Below the pieces are notes generated by a model. That model worked only from the letters and a program-made list of their open reading frames with translations, did no database searches and had not been told where the DNA came from. From positions 62,001-126,000 of the forward strand of contig NZ_AWZU01000022.1 in NCBI RefSeq assembly GCF_000472385.1: a stretch of 64,000 bases of DNA, in the 5' to 3' direction. The translations under genes and the position numbers were made by a program. Each line of letters begins with the position of its first letter. Positions within the stretch are counted from its first letter, which is position 1. The DNA is from Bradyrhizobium sp. ARR65. GTDB taxonomy: Bacteria > Pseudomonadota > Alphaproteobacteria > Rhizobiales > Xanthobacteraceae. Positions 8,463 through 17,578 of this stretch are shown piece by piece.

Positions 8463-9833
8463 CTAAAACGCACACTCCTCATAAGCCGGCTTGACCGAGC
8501 CGCGCCAGGGACCGTTGAACTTGTCGAGCAGCTCTTCGGCCGGCGTGCGGCCGCAATCGACGATGCGGTCGAGCGGTTCGAGATGACGGCTCTCATCGCG
8601 GCCGACATGGTCCACGCGATTGCGACGGCGCAAGCCCGCATGCGCGATCACAAGGCATTCCTTGGCGATTTCGAATAGATAGCGATCCCCGATCTTCGCC
8701 TTGAAGCCGAGCCGCGGCACCTGGTCGCGCAAGGATTGACGCTCCTCCGCGCTCCAGCCCTTGGCGACGTCCCAGGCCGCATCAAGGCTGGTGTCGTCGT
8801 AGAGCAGCCCGACCCAGAAGGCCGGCAGGGCCGGCAGCCGGCCCCAGGGCGCACCGTCGGCGCCGCGCATTTCCAGATAGCGCTTCAGCCGCACTTCCGG
8901 GAAAATCGTCGAGAGGTGATTGGCCCAGTCCGACAGCGTCGGCCGCTCGCCGGGCAGCGCTGCATTCTTGCCCGCGAAGAAATCGCGGAACGAAGTGCCG
9001 GAGACGTCGATATAGGCCTCGCCGCGCTTGACGAAATACATCGGCACGTCCAGCGCGTAGTCGACCCAGCGCTCGAAGCCCATGCCGTCCTCGAACGCCC
9101 AAGGCAGCATGCCGGAGCGCGCACTGTCGGTATGACGCCAGATCTCGGAGCGGAAGGAGAGAAAGCCGTTGGGCCGGCCTTCGGTGAAGGGCGAATTGGC
9201 AAACAGCGCGGTCGCGACCGGCTGCAAGGCCAGCGACACCCGCAGCTTCTTGACCATGTCGGCTTCGGAAGAAAAATCGAGATTGGTCTGCACCGTGCAG
9301 GTCCGGTACATCATGTCGATGCCGTATTGGCCGACCTTGGGCATGTACCCGGTCATGATCTTGTAGCGGCCCTTGGGCATGACCGGGATCTCCGAGCGCG
9401 CCCAGGACGGGGTCATGCCGAGACCGAGAAAGCCGATGCCCAGGGGCGTTGCGATCTCGCGCACCTGCGCCAGATGCGCCATCAGCTCCGCCTGCGTCTG
9501 GTGCACGGTTTCGACCGGCGCACCCGACAGTTCGAATTGCCCGCCCGGCTCCAGCGAAATCGCGCCGCCGCCGGTCACATCATAGAGCCCGATGATGTTG
9601 CCCTGCTCCATGATCGGCTCCCAGCCGAGCAGGAGCTGCATGCCCTCGAGCAGCGCGCCGATGCCGCGCGCGCCATCGTAAGGCACGGGACGGTGGCCTT
9701 CGAGCGTGAACGGCGTCTTCTCGTGCTCGGTGCCGATCCTGAATTCGGAAGGAGATTTCACGCCAGCCTCCAGCCACGCGACGAGTTCGTCGCGTGAGTG
9801 CAGCGGCGTCATGTCGATCTGGTCTCGCGCCAT
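8463..9833 (-). CDS. gshA: Glutamate-cysteine ligase
   Basis: First enzyme of glutathione synthesis, joining glutamate and cysteine with ATP in the cytoplasm; 456 aa. It belongs to the proteobacterial/plant-type GCL group: RIGTEHEKTPF near residue 32, SLEPGGQFELSGAP near residue 93, the TVQTNLDFSSE stretch near 182 and RYLEMRGADG near 315. ATG at 9833 reads MARDQIDM. A MarR-type gene ends 96 nt upstream on the same strand, and a glutathione S-transferase lies beyond it, so this is a small thiol-metabolism locus. gshB is not present here. Confidence 0.95.
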   Translation of the reverse strand: MARDQIDMTPLHSRDELVAWLEAGVKSPSEFRIGTEHEKTPFTLEGHRPVPYDGARGIGALLEGMQLLLGWEPIMEQGNIIGLYDVTGGGAISLEPGGQFELSGAPVETVHQTQAELMAHLAQVREIATPLGIGFLGLGMTPSWARSEIPVMPKGRYKIMTGYMPKVGQYGIDMMYRTCTVQTNLDFSSEADMVKKLRVSLALQPVATALFANSPFTEGRPNGFLSFRSEIWRHTDSARSGMLPWAFEDGMGFERWVDYALDVPMYFVKRGEAYIDVSGTSFRDFFAGKNAALPGERPTLSDWANHLSTIFPEVRLKRYLEMRGADGAPWGRLPALPAFWVGLLYDDTSLDAAWDVAKGWSAEERQSLRDQVPRLGFKAKIGDRYLFEIAKECLVIAHAGLRRRNRVDHVGRDESRHLEPLDRIVDCGRTPAEELLDKFNGPWRGSVKPAYEECAF

Positions 9834-9929
9834 GCTATGTCCGGGTCAAGGGCGCTTCGATCGATGCGCACGGTGTCGGGAATGTCCGCGAAGGCTTGTC
9901 TTCGCGGACGACAATCTTTGCAATCAAAC

Positions 9930-10418
9930 TCATCGCGCGGACGCGCCCTCGCCTATCGCGGGCAAGGCCATCTCTCCGCAGGAGCAACCGAGCCGGTCGA
10001 GCAGAGCGCAAAGCTTCATGGCATCCGCATCCGACAGTTTCGAACCGACATGTTTCTCGATCGCGGCCGAATAGGCGCCCCACATCCGTTTTTGCAGCTC
10101 GCGCCCGGCCTCGGTAATCTCCACGAACTGGCCGCGCTTGTCGACCTTGCACTCACGCCTCACGGCGAGCCCCTCCTCCACCAGCCGGTCGATCAGCCGC
10201 GAGGTCGAATATTGCGGGATCAGCATCTGCCGCTCCAATTCGACCGGGCGCAGCTCGCCCGAGGGCGCACGCGACAATTCGAGCAACGCATCATACCAGG
10301 CGAGCGGCGGGAAACCCGCCCTCTTCAAATCCTGCTCGACGGCGTCCAGCACGCGGCTCGGCACCCGCATCAGGCGGATCCAGGCGGCAGTCGCCTCAGT
10401 TGATGGTTTGCGCTTCAT
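9930..10418 (-). CDS. MarR-family transcriptional regulator
   Basis: 162 aa winged-helix regulator: helix-turn-helix around residues 55-85 (LERQMLIPQYSTSRLIDRLVEEGL), wing with KVDKRGQFVEITEAG, and C-terminal dimer helices. A CSC pair near the C-terminus (LLDRLGCSCGEM) could be redox-sensitive. The frame is open to 10472, but that would read through the operator-like palindrome; the ATG at 10418 (MKRKPST) is preferred. Divergent from the glutathione S-transferase gene, which it probably controls together with itself. Confidence 0.9.
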   Translation of the reverse strand: MKRKPSTEATAAWIRLMRVPSRVLDAVEQDLKRAGFPPLAWYDALLELSRAPSGELRPVELERQMLIPQYSTSRLIDRLVEEGLAVRRECKVDKRGQFVEITEAGRELQKRMWGAYSAAIEKHVGSKLSDADAMKLCALLDRLGCSCGEMALPAIGEGASAR

Positions 10419-10454
10419 CGGTTCGTTCGTATCCTTTCGCGCAGTGTACAGCAC

Positions 10455-10472
10455 TTGATGCATCTGCATCAA
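10455..10472. promoter_or_regulatory. Putative MarR operator 1
   Basis: Palindrome TTGATGCATCTGCATCAA in the marR-gst intergenic region. Its core ATGCA-N2-TGCAT is shared with the next site. Confidence 0.6.
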
Positions 10473-10484
10473 TCTTGACTATTC

Positions 10485-10498
10485 CATGCAAATGCATG
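10485..10498. promoter_or_regulatory. Putative MarR operator 2
   Basis: CATGCAAATGCATG, same ATGCA-N2-TGCAT core as the site at 10455; centres are 28 bases apart. Placed 49 bases before the gst start codon. Confidence 0.6.
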
Positions 10499-10546
10499 TA
10501 GTCATCGTCCCGGCACTCCAAAGGTTTTAACAGGAGGAAACCCGCC

Positions 10547-11161
10547 ATGAAGCTCTACTACTCACCCGGTGCCTGCTCGCTTTCGCCCCATATCGCACTC
10601 CTGGAAGCAGGTCTGCCTTACGATCTGGTGAAGGTCGACATCCGCGCCAAGAAGCTGGAAAACGGCGACGATTATTTGAAGATCAACCCCAAGGGCCAGG
10701 TCCCTGCCCTGGCGCTCTCCTCCGGCGAGATTGTGACCGAAGGGCCGGTCATCGTGCAGATGATCGCCGATCAGGCCAAGGACAAGAACCTGGCGCCCGC
10801 CCGCGGTACCGCCGAGCGCTATAAGCTGCAGGAATGGCTGAATTTCATTACGACAGAGCTGCACAAGAATTTCAGCCCGCTGTTCTCACCGGTCTTGCCC
10901 GACGATACCAAGGCCTTCTTCAAGGACCGGCTGATGACCAAGTTCAAATATATCGAGAGCCAGCTCGCCGGTCGCGACTACCTGATGGGCAAAGAGTTCA
11001 CCGTCGCCGACGGCTATCTGTTCGTGATGCTGGCCTGGGCCGAGCGGCTGAACGTCGATCTCTCGGGCCTGCCGAACCTGATGGCCTATAAGGCGCGCCT
11101 CGCCGCTCGCCCGAAGGTGCAGGAGGCATTGACGAAGGAAGGGCTCTCCAAGGCGGCATGA
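10547..11161 (+). CDS. Glutathione S-transferase, beta class
   Basis: 204 aa cytoplasmic enzyme that conjugates glutathione to electrophiles. The N-terminal thioredoxin-like domain starts MKLYYSPGACSLSPH with Cys10, the hallmark of bacterial beta-class GSTs; cis-Pro loop at GQVPAL and glutathione-binding EGPVI follow; the C-terminal helical domain has the capping motif FTVADGYLF. A strong AGGAGG precedes the ATG. Divergent from marR, ends in an intrinsic terminator. Likely induced when the MarR protein senses an electrophile or oxidant. Confidence 0.95.
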   Translation: MKLYYSPGACSLSPHIALLEAGLPYDLVKVDIRAKKLENGDDYLKINPKGQVPALALSSGEIVTEGPVIVQMIADQAKDKNLAPARGTAERYKLQEWLNFITTELHKNFSPLFSPVLPDDTKAFFKDRLMTKFKYIESQLAGRDYLMGKEFTVADGYLFVMLAWAERLNVDLSGLPNLMAYKARLAARPKVQEALTKEGLSKAA

Positions 11162-11181
11162 GAAGTTCCGCGGGAAACAAC

Positions 11182-11213
11182 AAAGGCCGGACCAGCGTCC
11201 GGCCTTTTCTTTT
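11182..11213 (+). terminator. Intrinsic terminator after gst
   Basis: An 11-bp stem, AAAGGCCGGAC with GTCCGGCCTTT, around loop CAGC, followed by TCTTTT. Confidence 0.9.
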
Positions 11214-11234
11214 GGGGCAGGATGCCTCCCCAAG

Positions 11235-11387
11235 GTCGTCCTGGCGAAAGCCAGGATCCATAACCACAGGCAGGAGTCGTTGCGCGTGGATGGCCGGGAC
11301 AAGCCCGGCCATGACGTCCCGGCTTTGCGATGTCCCAACTCACCACTGCCTCGGTTTGTGTGTCCTGGCCTTTCGCCAGGACGACAC
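11235..11387. repeat. Intergenic palindromic repeat (family A)
   Basis: Bounded by GTCGTCCTGGCGAAAGCCAG and its inverse (CCTTTCGCCAGGACGAC), with GATGGCCGGGACAAGCCCGG in the middle. The ends are inverted copies, so the whole block could fold into one long hairpin between the convergent gst and fadB-like genes. Confidence 0.8.
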
Positions 11388-11391
11388 CGGG

Positions 11392-13605
11392 CTATGCCGC
11401 CTGCTTCTTCGGCGGGAAACGGCCATAAAAAGTTTCGCCCTTCGCCGCCATCTCCTCGAGAAGCTTCGGCGGGGTGAAGCGCGGGCCGTATTTGGCAGCG
11501 AACCTGTGGCAGAGCTCGACGAATTTTTTGGTACCCATGAAATCGATATAGGACAGCGTGCCGCCGGTGAACGGGGCAAAGCCGAAGCCGAGGATCGATC
11601 CGACGTCGGCTTCGCGCGGATCGACGATCACGTGATCCTCGACCGTGCGCGCGGCCTCCACCGCCTGCACCACCAAGAAGCGCTGCTTCAGTTCCTCGAC
11701 ATCGAGCGCGTCGGGGTCGAGACGCTTCGGCTGCAACTCTGAAAGCCCGGGCCAGAGGCTCTTCTGGCCCTTGCCCTTTTCAGGATAATCGTAAAAGCCC
11801 TTGCCGTTCTTGCGTCCCAGGCGGCCCTGCTTCTCCACCAGCTCGACCATCAGTTTCTTGTGCGCCTGGTCGATGGCATTGGGACCGAGATCGGCCTCCG
11901 TGGCCTTCATGATCTTGAGACCGAGATCGAGCGCGACTTCATCCGACAGCGACAGGGGACCGACCGGCATGCCCGCCATCTTGGCGCAATTCTCGATCAT
12001 CGCCGGCGGCACACCCTCGAGGAACATCTCGTTTCCTTCCGAAATGTAGCGCAGCACGCAGCGGTTGGCGAAGAAGCCGCGGGAGTCGTTGACGACAATC
12101 GGCGTCTTGCCGATCTGCCTGACATAGTCGAGCGCGGTCGCGAGCGCGAGATCGCCGGTGTTCTTGCCGAGGATGATCTCCACCAGCATCATCTTCTCGA
12201 CCGGCGAGAAGAAATGGATGCCGATGAACTTGCCCTGCTCCTTGAACTCCTCGGCGAGCGAATTGATCGGCAAGGTCGAGGTGTTGGAGGCGAAGATCGC
12301 GCCCTGCTTCAACAGCGGCTGCGCCTTGGCATAGGTGTCCGACTTGACCTTGCGGTCCTCGAACACCGCCTCGATGACGAGGTCGCAATCTTTGATCGCC
12401 GCATAATCCGCCGTTGCGGTGATACGCGAGAGCGTCGCATCGCGATCGCTTTCCTTGGCGCGGCCCTTCTTGATGAGATCATCGAGCACGCTCCTTGCGT
12501 GCGCCTTGCCCTTGTCGGCGCTCTCCTGGTCGCGGTCGATCAGCACGACCTCGATGCCGGCGCGCGCCGAGACGTAGCCGACACTCGCGCCCATGAAGCC
12601 GGCGCCGATGACGGCGAGCTTTTTCACTTTCGTCGGCGGCACGTCTTGCGGACGTCGCGCACCCTTGTTCAGTTCCTGCATCGACAGGAACAGGCTGCGG
12701 ATCATGGCCTGCGCTTCCTTGGAGCGCAGGATGTTCACGAAATAGCGCGACTCCACCCGCAGCGCGGCGTCCATCGGTAGCTGCAGGCCCTCATAGACGC
12801 AGCTCATCACCGCGCGGGCGGCGGGATAGTTGTCGTAGGTCTCGCGGCGGTAGATGGCGTTGCCGGCCGGGAACATCATCATGCCCATCTTCGAAAACAC
12901 GGGGCCGCCGGGCAGCTTGAACCCCTTCTCGTCCCAGGGCGCGACCGCCTTGCCGCCGCCCTTGATCCAGTCCTTCGCCGCCTTGATGAGATCACCCGGC
13001 GGCACGATGGCATCGACCAGCCTCAAGGCCTTGGCGCGCGCAAGATCCATGGCCTCACCCTTGAGCAGGATCGTCATCGCGTCTTGCGGCGAGACGATGC
13101 GCGGCACGCGCTGGGTGCCGCCGGCGCCGGGGAACAGGCCGACCTTGATCTCCGGCAGGCCGAGCCGTGTCCTCGGGTTCTCGGCCGCGACCCGATAGTG
13201 GCAGGCAAGCGTCAGCTCGAAGCCGCCGCCGAGCGCGAGGCCGTTGATTGCGGCGACCCACGGCTTGCCCGAAGTTTCGATTGAGCGGAACACCAGCGAG
13301 AAGCGGCGACTCTGATCGAACAGGACTTGGTTGGCCGCGACCTCGCCCTTCTCTTTCAGCACTTGCGCGTAAGCCCGGCTCATGCCTTCCAGCATCGAGA
13401 GATCGGCCCCGGCGGAGAGCGCCTCCTTGCCGGAGGTGATGACGACGCCCTTCACGGCAGCGTCGGCGGAGGTCTCTTTCACGATCTGCTCGAGCTCGCC
13501 CACCGTGGTCTCGTCGAGCACGTTCATCGACCGTCCCGGGATGTCCCAGGTGACCAGCGCAATGCCGTCGGCATCGGTTTCGACTTTGAAATTCTTGAAG
13601 GCCAT
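11392..13605 (-). CDS. FadB-like enoyl-CoA hydratase / 3-hydroxyacyl-CoA dehydrogenase fusion
   Basis: 737 aa bifunctional beta-oxidation enzyme. Residues 1-200 are a crotonase domain with the oxyanion-hole segment AINGLALGGGFELTLACHYR and LPEIKVGLFPGAGGTQR. From about residue 331 comes the NAD-binding Rossmann fold (LAVIGAGFMGASVGY), then the dehydrogenase domain with FIGIHFFSPVEKM and NDSRGFFANR. It hydrates enoyl-CoA and oxidises the 3-hydroxyacyl-CoA. Third in line after the acyl-CoA dehydrogenase and thiolase genes, separated from the thiolase by 176 nt containing a repeat. Confidence 0.95.
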   Translation of the reverse strand: MAFKNFKVETDADGIALVTWDIPGRSMNVLDETTVGELEQIVKETSADAAVKGVVITSGKEALSAGADLSMLEGMSRAYAQVLKEKGEVAANQVLFDQSRRFSLVFRSIETSGKPWVAAINGLALGGGFELTLACHYRVAAENPRTRLGLPEIKVGLFPGAGGTQRVPRIVSPQDAMTILLKGEAMDLARAKALRLVDAIVPPGDLIKAAKDWIKGGGKAVAPWDEKGFKLPGGPVFSKMGMMMFPAGNAIYRRETYDNYPAARAVMSCVYEGLQLPMDAALRVESRYFVNILRSKEAQAMIRSLFLSMQELNKGARRPQDVPPTKVKKLAVIGAGFMGASVGYVSARAGIEVVLIDRDQESADKGKAHARSVLDDLIKKGRAKESDRDATLSRITATADYAAIKDCDLVIEAVFEDRKVKSDTYAKAQPLLKQGAIFASNTSTLPINSLAEEFKEQGKFIGIHFFSPVEKMMLVEIILGKNTGDLALATALDYVRQIGKTPIVVNDSRGFFANRCVLRYISEGNEMFLEGVPPAMIENCAKMAGMPVGPLSLSDEVALDLGLKIMKATEADLGPNAIDQAHKKLMVELVEKQGRLGRKNGKGFYDYPEKGKGQKSLWPGLSELQPKRLDPDALDVEELKQRFLVVQAVEAARTVEDHVIVDPREADVGSILGFGFAPFTGGTLSYIDFMGTKKFVELCHRFAAKYGPRFTPPKLLEEMAAKGETFYGRFPPKKQAA

Positions 13606-13659
13606 GTGTTGCTCCCTCGGTGCCGGCGGCCAGGAACGGCGCGGCGGTTTGATCGGTGA

Positions 13660-13780
13660 TCTCGTGGGGTGGGTTAGCCGAAGGTGTAACCCACCATGTC
13701 ACGCGAAAGAAGTGGTGGGTTACGCTTCCGCATTCGCTCTTTGAGCTACGGCGGACAAGTCGCTAACCCGCCCTACGGCA
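13660..13780. repeat. Intergenic palindromic repeat (family C)
   Basis: GGTGGGTTAGCCGAAGGTGT followed by the inverse form GTGGTGGGTTACGC and CTAACCCGCCCTACGG. Similar GTGGGTT/AACCCAC blocks lie at 36.6 and 62.6 kb. It sits between the thiolase and FadB-like genes inside a probable operon. Confidence 0.7.
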
Positions 13781-13781
13781 G

Positions 13782-14990
13782 TTAGACTCGCTCGATGATC
13801 GTGGCGGTACCCATGCCGCCGCCGATGCAGAGCGTTACCAGCGCAGTGGCCTTGTTGGCGCGCTCGAGCTCGTCAAGCGCGGTGCCCAGAATCATCGCGC
13901 CGGTGGCCCCCAACGGATGGCCGAGTGCGATCGCGCCGCCATTGACGTTGATCTTGTCATTGTCGATCTCGAACGCCTGGATGTAGCGCAGCACCACCGA
14001 AGCGAAGGCCTCGTTGAGTTCGAACAGATCGATGTCCGACTTCTTCATGCCGGAGCGTTCGAACAGCTTGTTGGTGACGTCGACCGGACCGGTCAGCATC
14101 ATCGCGGGCTCCGAGCCGATATTGGCGAAGGCGCGGATCTTTGCGCGCGCTTTCAAACCGTATTTCGCGCCCGCTTCCTTGCTGCCGAGCAGCACGGCGC
14201 CTGCACCGTCGACGATCCCTGACGAGTTGCCGGCATGGTGCACATAGTTGATGCGCTCGACCTCCGGGTGCGACTGGATCGCGACCGCATCAAAACCGCC
14301 CATCTGTCCGACTTCCACGAACGAAGGCTTGAGTTGCGCCAGCGACTGCATGGTCGTACCGGGCCGCATATGCTCGTCCTTGGCCAGGATGGTCAGCCCA
14401 TTGATGTCCTTCACCGGCACCACGGACTTGCTGAAGCGACCTTCGTCCCAGGCCTTGGCTGCGCGTTGCTGGCTCTGCACCGCATAGGCATCGACATCAT
14501 CGCGCGAGAAGCCGTACTTTGTGGCGATCAGATCTGCGGAGACGCCCTGCGGCATAAAATAAGCGGGCACGGCGATGGAAGGGTCCATCGGCCAGGCGCC
14601 ACCGGAGGCGCCGATGCCGACGCGGCTCATGGATTCGGCGCCGCCGCCGATCACAAGCTCGTGCTGGCCGCTCATGATCTGGGCCGCGGCGAAGTTCACT
14701 GCATCCAGGCCCGAAGCGCAGAAGCGGCTGATCTGCACGCCCGGCACCGCCTCGCCCAGGCCCGCCTTCAACGCGGCAAAGCGCGCGATGTCCGAACCGG
14801 CTTCGCCGACCGGATCGACCACGCCGAGGACGACGTCATCGACCGCGTCTTCGGGCAGATTGTTGCGCTCCTTCAGCGCCTCCAGCGGCACGGTGGCGAG
14901 CCGCAGCGCGGTGACCTCGTGCAGCGCGCCATCCGGCTTGCCGCGGCCGCGCGGGGTGCGAACGTGATCGTAGATATAGGCCTCAGGCAT
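13782..14990 (-). CDS. Acetyl-CoA C-acyltransferase (thiolase)
   Basis: 402 aa thiolase that cleaves 3-ketoacyl-CoA with CoA in the last step of beta-oxidation. Catalytic residues are readable: nucleophile Cys91 in RFCASGLDAVNF, His358 in GHPLGATGA and Cys388 in CIGGGMG. ATG at 14990 has a good GGGAGAG upstream. It follows the acyl-CoA dehydrogenase by 69 nt and precedes the FadB-like gene, giving a complete set for one beta-oxidation cycle. Confidence 0.95.
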   Translation of the reverse strand: MPEAYIYDHVRTPRGRGKPDGALHEVTALRLATVPLEALKERNNLPEDAVDDVVLGVVDPVGEAGSDIARFAALKAGLGEAVPGVQISRFCASGLDAVNFAAAQIMSGQHELVIGGGAESMSRVGIGASGGAWPMDPSIAVPAYFMPQGVSADLIATKYGFSRDDVDAYAVQSQQRAAKAWDEGRFSKSVVPVKDINGLTILAKDEHMRPGTTMQSLAQLKPSFVEVGQMGGFDAVAIQSHPEVERINYVHHAGNSSGIVDGAGAVLLGSKEAGAKYGLKARAKIRAFANIGSEPAMMLTGPVDVTNKLFERSGMKKSDIDLFELNEAFASVVLRYIQAFEIDNDKINVNGGAIALGHPLGATGAMILGTALDELERANKATALVTLCIGGGMGTATIIERV

Positions 14991-15059
14991 GACGCTCTCC
15001 CGAAATGATGTTCATCATATAATAGCGGATTGAGCCAAGCGGCGAAAGATGACCTTCCA

Positions 15060-16850
15060 TCAGAACGCTTCCGCCGGCAGTTCCATGACCGTCGTACAGC
15101 CGCTTTCGATGCGCGCGAGGTGGGTTGCGGTTTCCGGCAGCATCCGCTCCATGAAGAAGCGGCCGGTCACCAGCTTGGTCGAGAGATAGGGCGTGGAGCC
15201 GGAGGCGGCAATCTTGTCCAGCGCCACCTTCGCCATCCGCGCCCACATGTAGCCGAGCGTTACGAGGCCGAACAGATGCAGGTAATCGGTGGCGGCGGCA
15301 CCCGCATTGTCCGGCTTCATCAGCGCATTCTGCATCAGCCAGGTGGTGGCCTGCTGCAGATGGGTAAGCGCGGTGCTCAGCGGCGCGACGTAGGACTTCA
15401 TGCTCTCATCCGCACTGTGCTCTCTGGCAAAGGCGCCGACCTCCGCAAAGAACGCCATCACCGCGCGGCCGCCGTCGCGTGGCAGCTTGCGGCCGATCAG
15501 ATCGAGCGCCTGGATGCCGTTGGCGCCCTCATAGATCATGGCAATGCGTGCATCGCGCACGAACTGCTCCATGCCCTGCTCGGCGATATAGCCATGGCCG
15601 CCATACATCTGCTGCGCCATCACGGTGTTGGCGAAGCCGGTATCGGTGAGAAAGCCTTTCAGCACCGGCGTCATCAGGCCCATGTGATCGTCGGCCGCCT
15701 GGCGATCCCCAGCGTCCTCCGAGCGATGCGCAACGTCGCTCTTGAGCGCGGTCCACACCACCATGGCGCGCGCCGCCTCGTTGAAGGCGCGGATGGTGAG
15801 CAGCGTACGGCGGACGTCCGGATGCACGATGATCGGATCGGCCGGCTTGTCGGGTGCCTTCGCGCCCGTCAGCGCGCGGCCCTGCAACCGCTCGCGGGCA
15901 TAGGCCACCGCGTTCTGGTAGGCGACTTCGGACTGCGCCAGCCCCTGCACGCCGACGCCGAGCCGGGCCTCATTCATCATCACGAACATGGCCTGCATGC
16001 CCTTGTTCTCCGCCCCGACCAGCCAGCCGGTGGCGTTGTCGTAATTCATCACGCAGGTGGAATTGCCATGGATGCCCATCTTGTGCTCGATCGAGCCGCA
16101 GACAACGCCGTTGCGCGCGCCGAGCGATCCGTCGGCATTGACCAGGAACTTCGGCACCACGAACAGCGAGATCCCCTTGATGCCGGCGGGCGCGCCCTCG
16201 ATGCGAGCGAGCACGAGATGGATGATGTTCTCGGTCAGGTCGTGTTCGCCGGCCGAGATGAAGATCTTTGTGCCGGTGATCTTGTAGCTGCCATCCGCTT
16301 GCGGCACCGCCTTGGTGCGCAACATGCCAAGATCGGTGCCACAATGCGGCTCGGTCAGGTTCATGGTGCCGGTCCACTGCCCAGCGATCATCTTCGGCAC
16401 ATAGGTCTGCTTCTGCTCGGGCGAACCGTGCACCAGGAGCGCGGCGGTCGCGCCCATGGTCAGGCCGCCATACATGGAGAAGGCCATGTTGGCGGAGATC
16501 TGGAATTCGTTGACGGCCTGGGAGAGCGTCACTGGCAGGCCTTGTCCGCCATATTCGGGCGGCGCGGAAAGTCCGAGCCAGCCGCCTTCGGCGACCTGCT
16601 TATAGGCATCCTTGAATCCCTTCGGCGTGGTGACGCTGCCGTCGTCATGGCGTTTGCAGCCTTCGAGATCGCCGACACGGTTCAGCGGCTGCAGCACCTC
16701 CTCCGAGAGCTTGGCGGCCTCGGAGAGGATCGCCTCGCGCACGTCGGCGGAGGCATCGGAGAAGCCGGGCAGATTGTCGTAGCGGTCGATCTGGAAGACA
16801 TCGTTGAGCAGAAAGCTCACGTCTTCCACGGGGGCTTTGTAGATGGGCAT
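15060..16850 (-). CDS. Acyl-CoA dehydrogenase with C-terminal extension (DmdC-like subfamily)
   Basis: 596 aa flavoprotein, about 200 residues longer than short-chain acyl-CoA dehydrogenases. N-terminus MPIYKAPVEDVSFLLNDVF is typical of the subfamily that includes 3-methylmercaptopropionyl-CoA dehydrogenase. FAD/substrate segments LTEPHCGTDLGM and KIFISAGEHD are clear, and the catalytic Glu is in IYEGANGIQALDL. It introduces the trans-2 double bond in acyl-CoA. ATG at 16850 has GGGAG. First gene of the dehydrogenase-thiolase-FadB run; true chain-length preference cannot be read from sequence. Confidence 0.93.
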   Translation of the reverse strand: MPIYKAPVEDVSFLLNDVFQIDRYDNLPGFSDASADVREAILSEAAKLSEEVLQPLNRVGDLEGCKRHDDGSVTTPKGFKDAYKQVAEGGWLGLSAPPEYGGQGLPVTLSQAVNEFQISANMAFSMYGGLTMGATAALLVHGSPEQKQTYVPKMIAGQWTGTMNLTEPHCGTDLGMLRTKAVPQADGSYKITGTKIFISAGEHDLTENIIHLVLARIEGAPAGIKGISLFVVPKFLVNADGSLGARNGVVCGSIEHKMGIHGNSTCVMNYDNATGWLVGAENKGMQAMFVMMNEARLGVGVQGLAQSEVAYQNAVAYARERLQGRALTGAKAPDKPADPIIVHPDVRRTLLTIRAFNEAARAMVVWTALKSDVAHRSEDAGDRQAADDHMGLMTPVLKGFLTDTGFANTVMAQQMYGGHGYIAEQGMEQFVRDARIAMIYEGANGIQALDLIGRKLPRDGGRAVMAFFAEVGAFAREHSADESMKSYVAPLSTALTHLQQATTWLMQNALMKPDNAGAAATDYLHLFGLVTLGYMWARMAKVALDKIAASGSTPYLSTKLVTGRFFMERMLPETATHLARIESGCTTVMELPAEAF

Positions 16851-17018
16851 TTCTTGATCTCCCGGCAGGCCTCTCGGCCCTGTGTTTAAGGACTATCTCG
16901 CGGCGCGGCGCTCGCTCATTGTGCCCATTGGACCTTAACCTGTCGCGAAGGAGCAAGATACAGGATCAAGACACGGCTTTGCGACCACGCGGGTCAAATC
17001 GTCTCGCGGCTTGTCGTC

Positions 17019-17399
17019 TCACGGTTTGGCCAATTGCTCCCCCATGAGCTGGTGGAGCAGGTTGATGGCCTTGAGCGGTCGCGCCATCACCTTGAAATGG
17101 ATGATCCGGCCATCATCGGCGAAGCTGATGATGTCGACGCCATCAATCTTGATGCCGTCGATATCAGTCTCGAATTCAAGCACCACCCCGCTCGCGTTGC
17201 GCCATTCGCCGACGTAAGCGAAGCTGGGGCCGCCCAGTACCTGCATTGCGCTCGATAGATATTTGAAGGTGATGTCGCGCCCGCGCTGTGGCGTGTGGAC
17301 GACGGGGCTTTCGAACACCACGTCCGGATGAAGCAAATCCCACAACGCCGCGCGATCATGCGACTTGGTGAAGGCGTACCACTTCTCGAGCGCGGTCAT
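17019..17399 (-). CDS. SnoaL/NTF2-like small protein
   Basis: 126 aa single-domain NTF2-like fold: MTALEKWYAFTKSHDRAALWDLLHPDVVFESPV, then RGRDITFKYL and DIISFADDGRI. This fold hosts isomerases, hydrolases and binding proteins, so function is open. The frame is open to 17597, but the ATG at 17399, with AGGAG upstream, matches family starts. Divergent from padR with two operator-like sites between them, so it is the likely PadR target; 168 nt upstream of the beta-oxidation genes on the same strand. Confidence 0.85.
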   Translation of the reverse strand: MTALEKWYAFTKSHDRAALWDLLHPDVVFESPVVHTPQRGRDITFKYLSSAMQVLGGPSFAYVGEWRNASGVVLEFETDIDGIKIDGVDIISFADDGRIIHFKVMARPLKAINLLHQLMGEQLAKP

Positions 17400-17500
17400 C
17401 GTCACTGGACGTCTCCTGAGCTTCGCAAGGTTGCGCTGGCGGTACAAAATGCGGACCGTGGAGGCGCACCAGCTTGGCGCTGCCCTCGCGGGTCTATCGT

Positions 17501-17516
17501 ATGCACATTGACGCAT
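17501..17516. promoter_or_regulatory. Putative PadR operator 1
   Basis: ATGC-N8-GCAT (ATGCACATTGACGCAT). The layout matches the ATGT-N8-ACAT spacing known for PadR-family operators. It abuts the next site exactly. Confidence 0.6.
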
Positions 17517-17532
17517 ATGCAACTCTATGCAT
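17517..17532. promoter_or_regulatory. Putative PadR operator 2
   Basis: ATGC-N8-GCAT (ATGCAACTCTATGCAT), directly adjoining site 1 with no gap. It ends 46 bases before the padR start codon, where a promoter would be. Confidence 0.6.
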
Positions 17533-17578
17533 AAAGTCAATACGGCTGAGGATGGCTGGAAAATGAAGGAAGGCTCTG

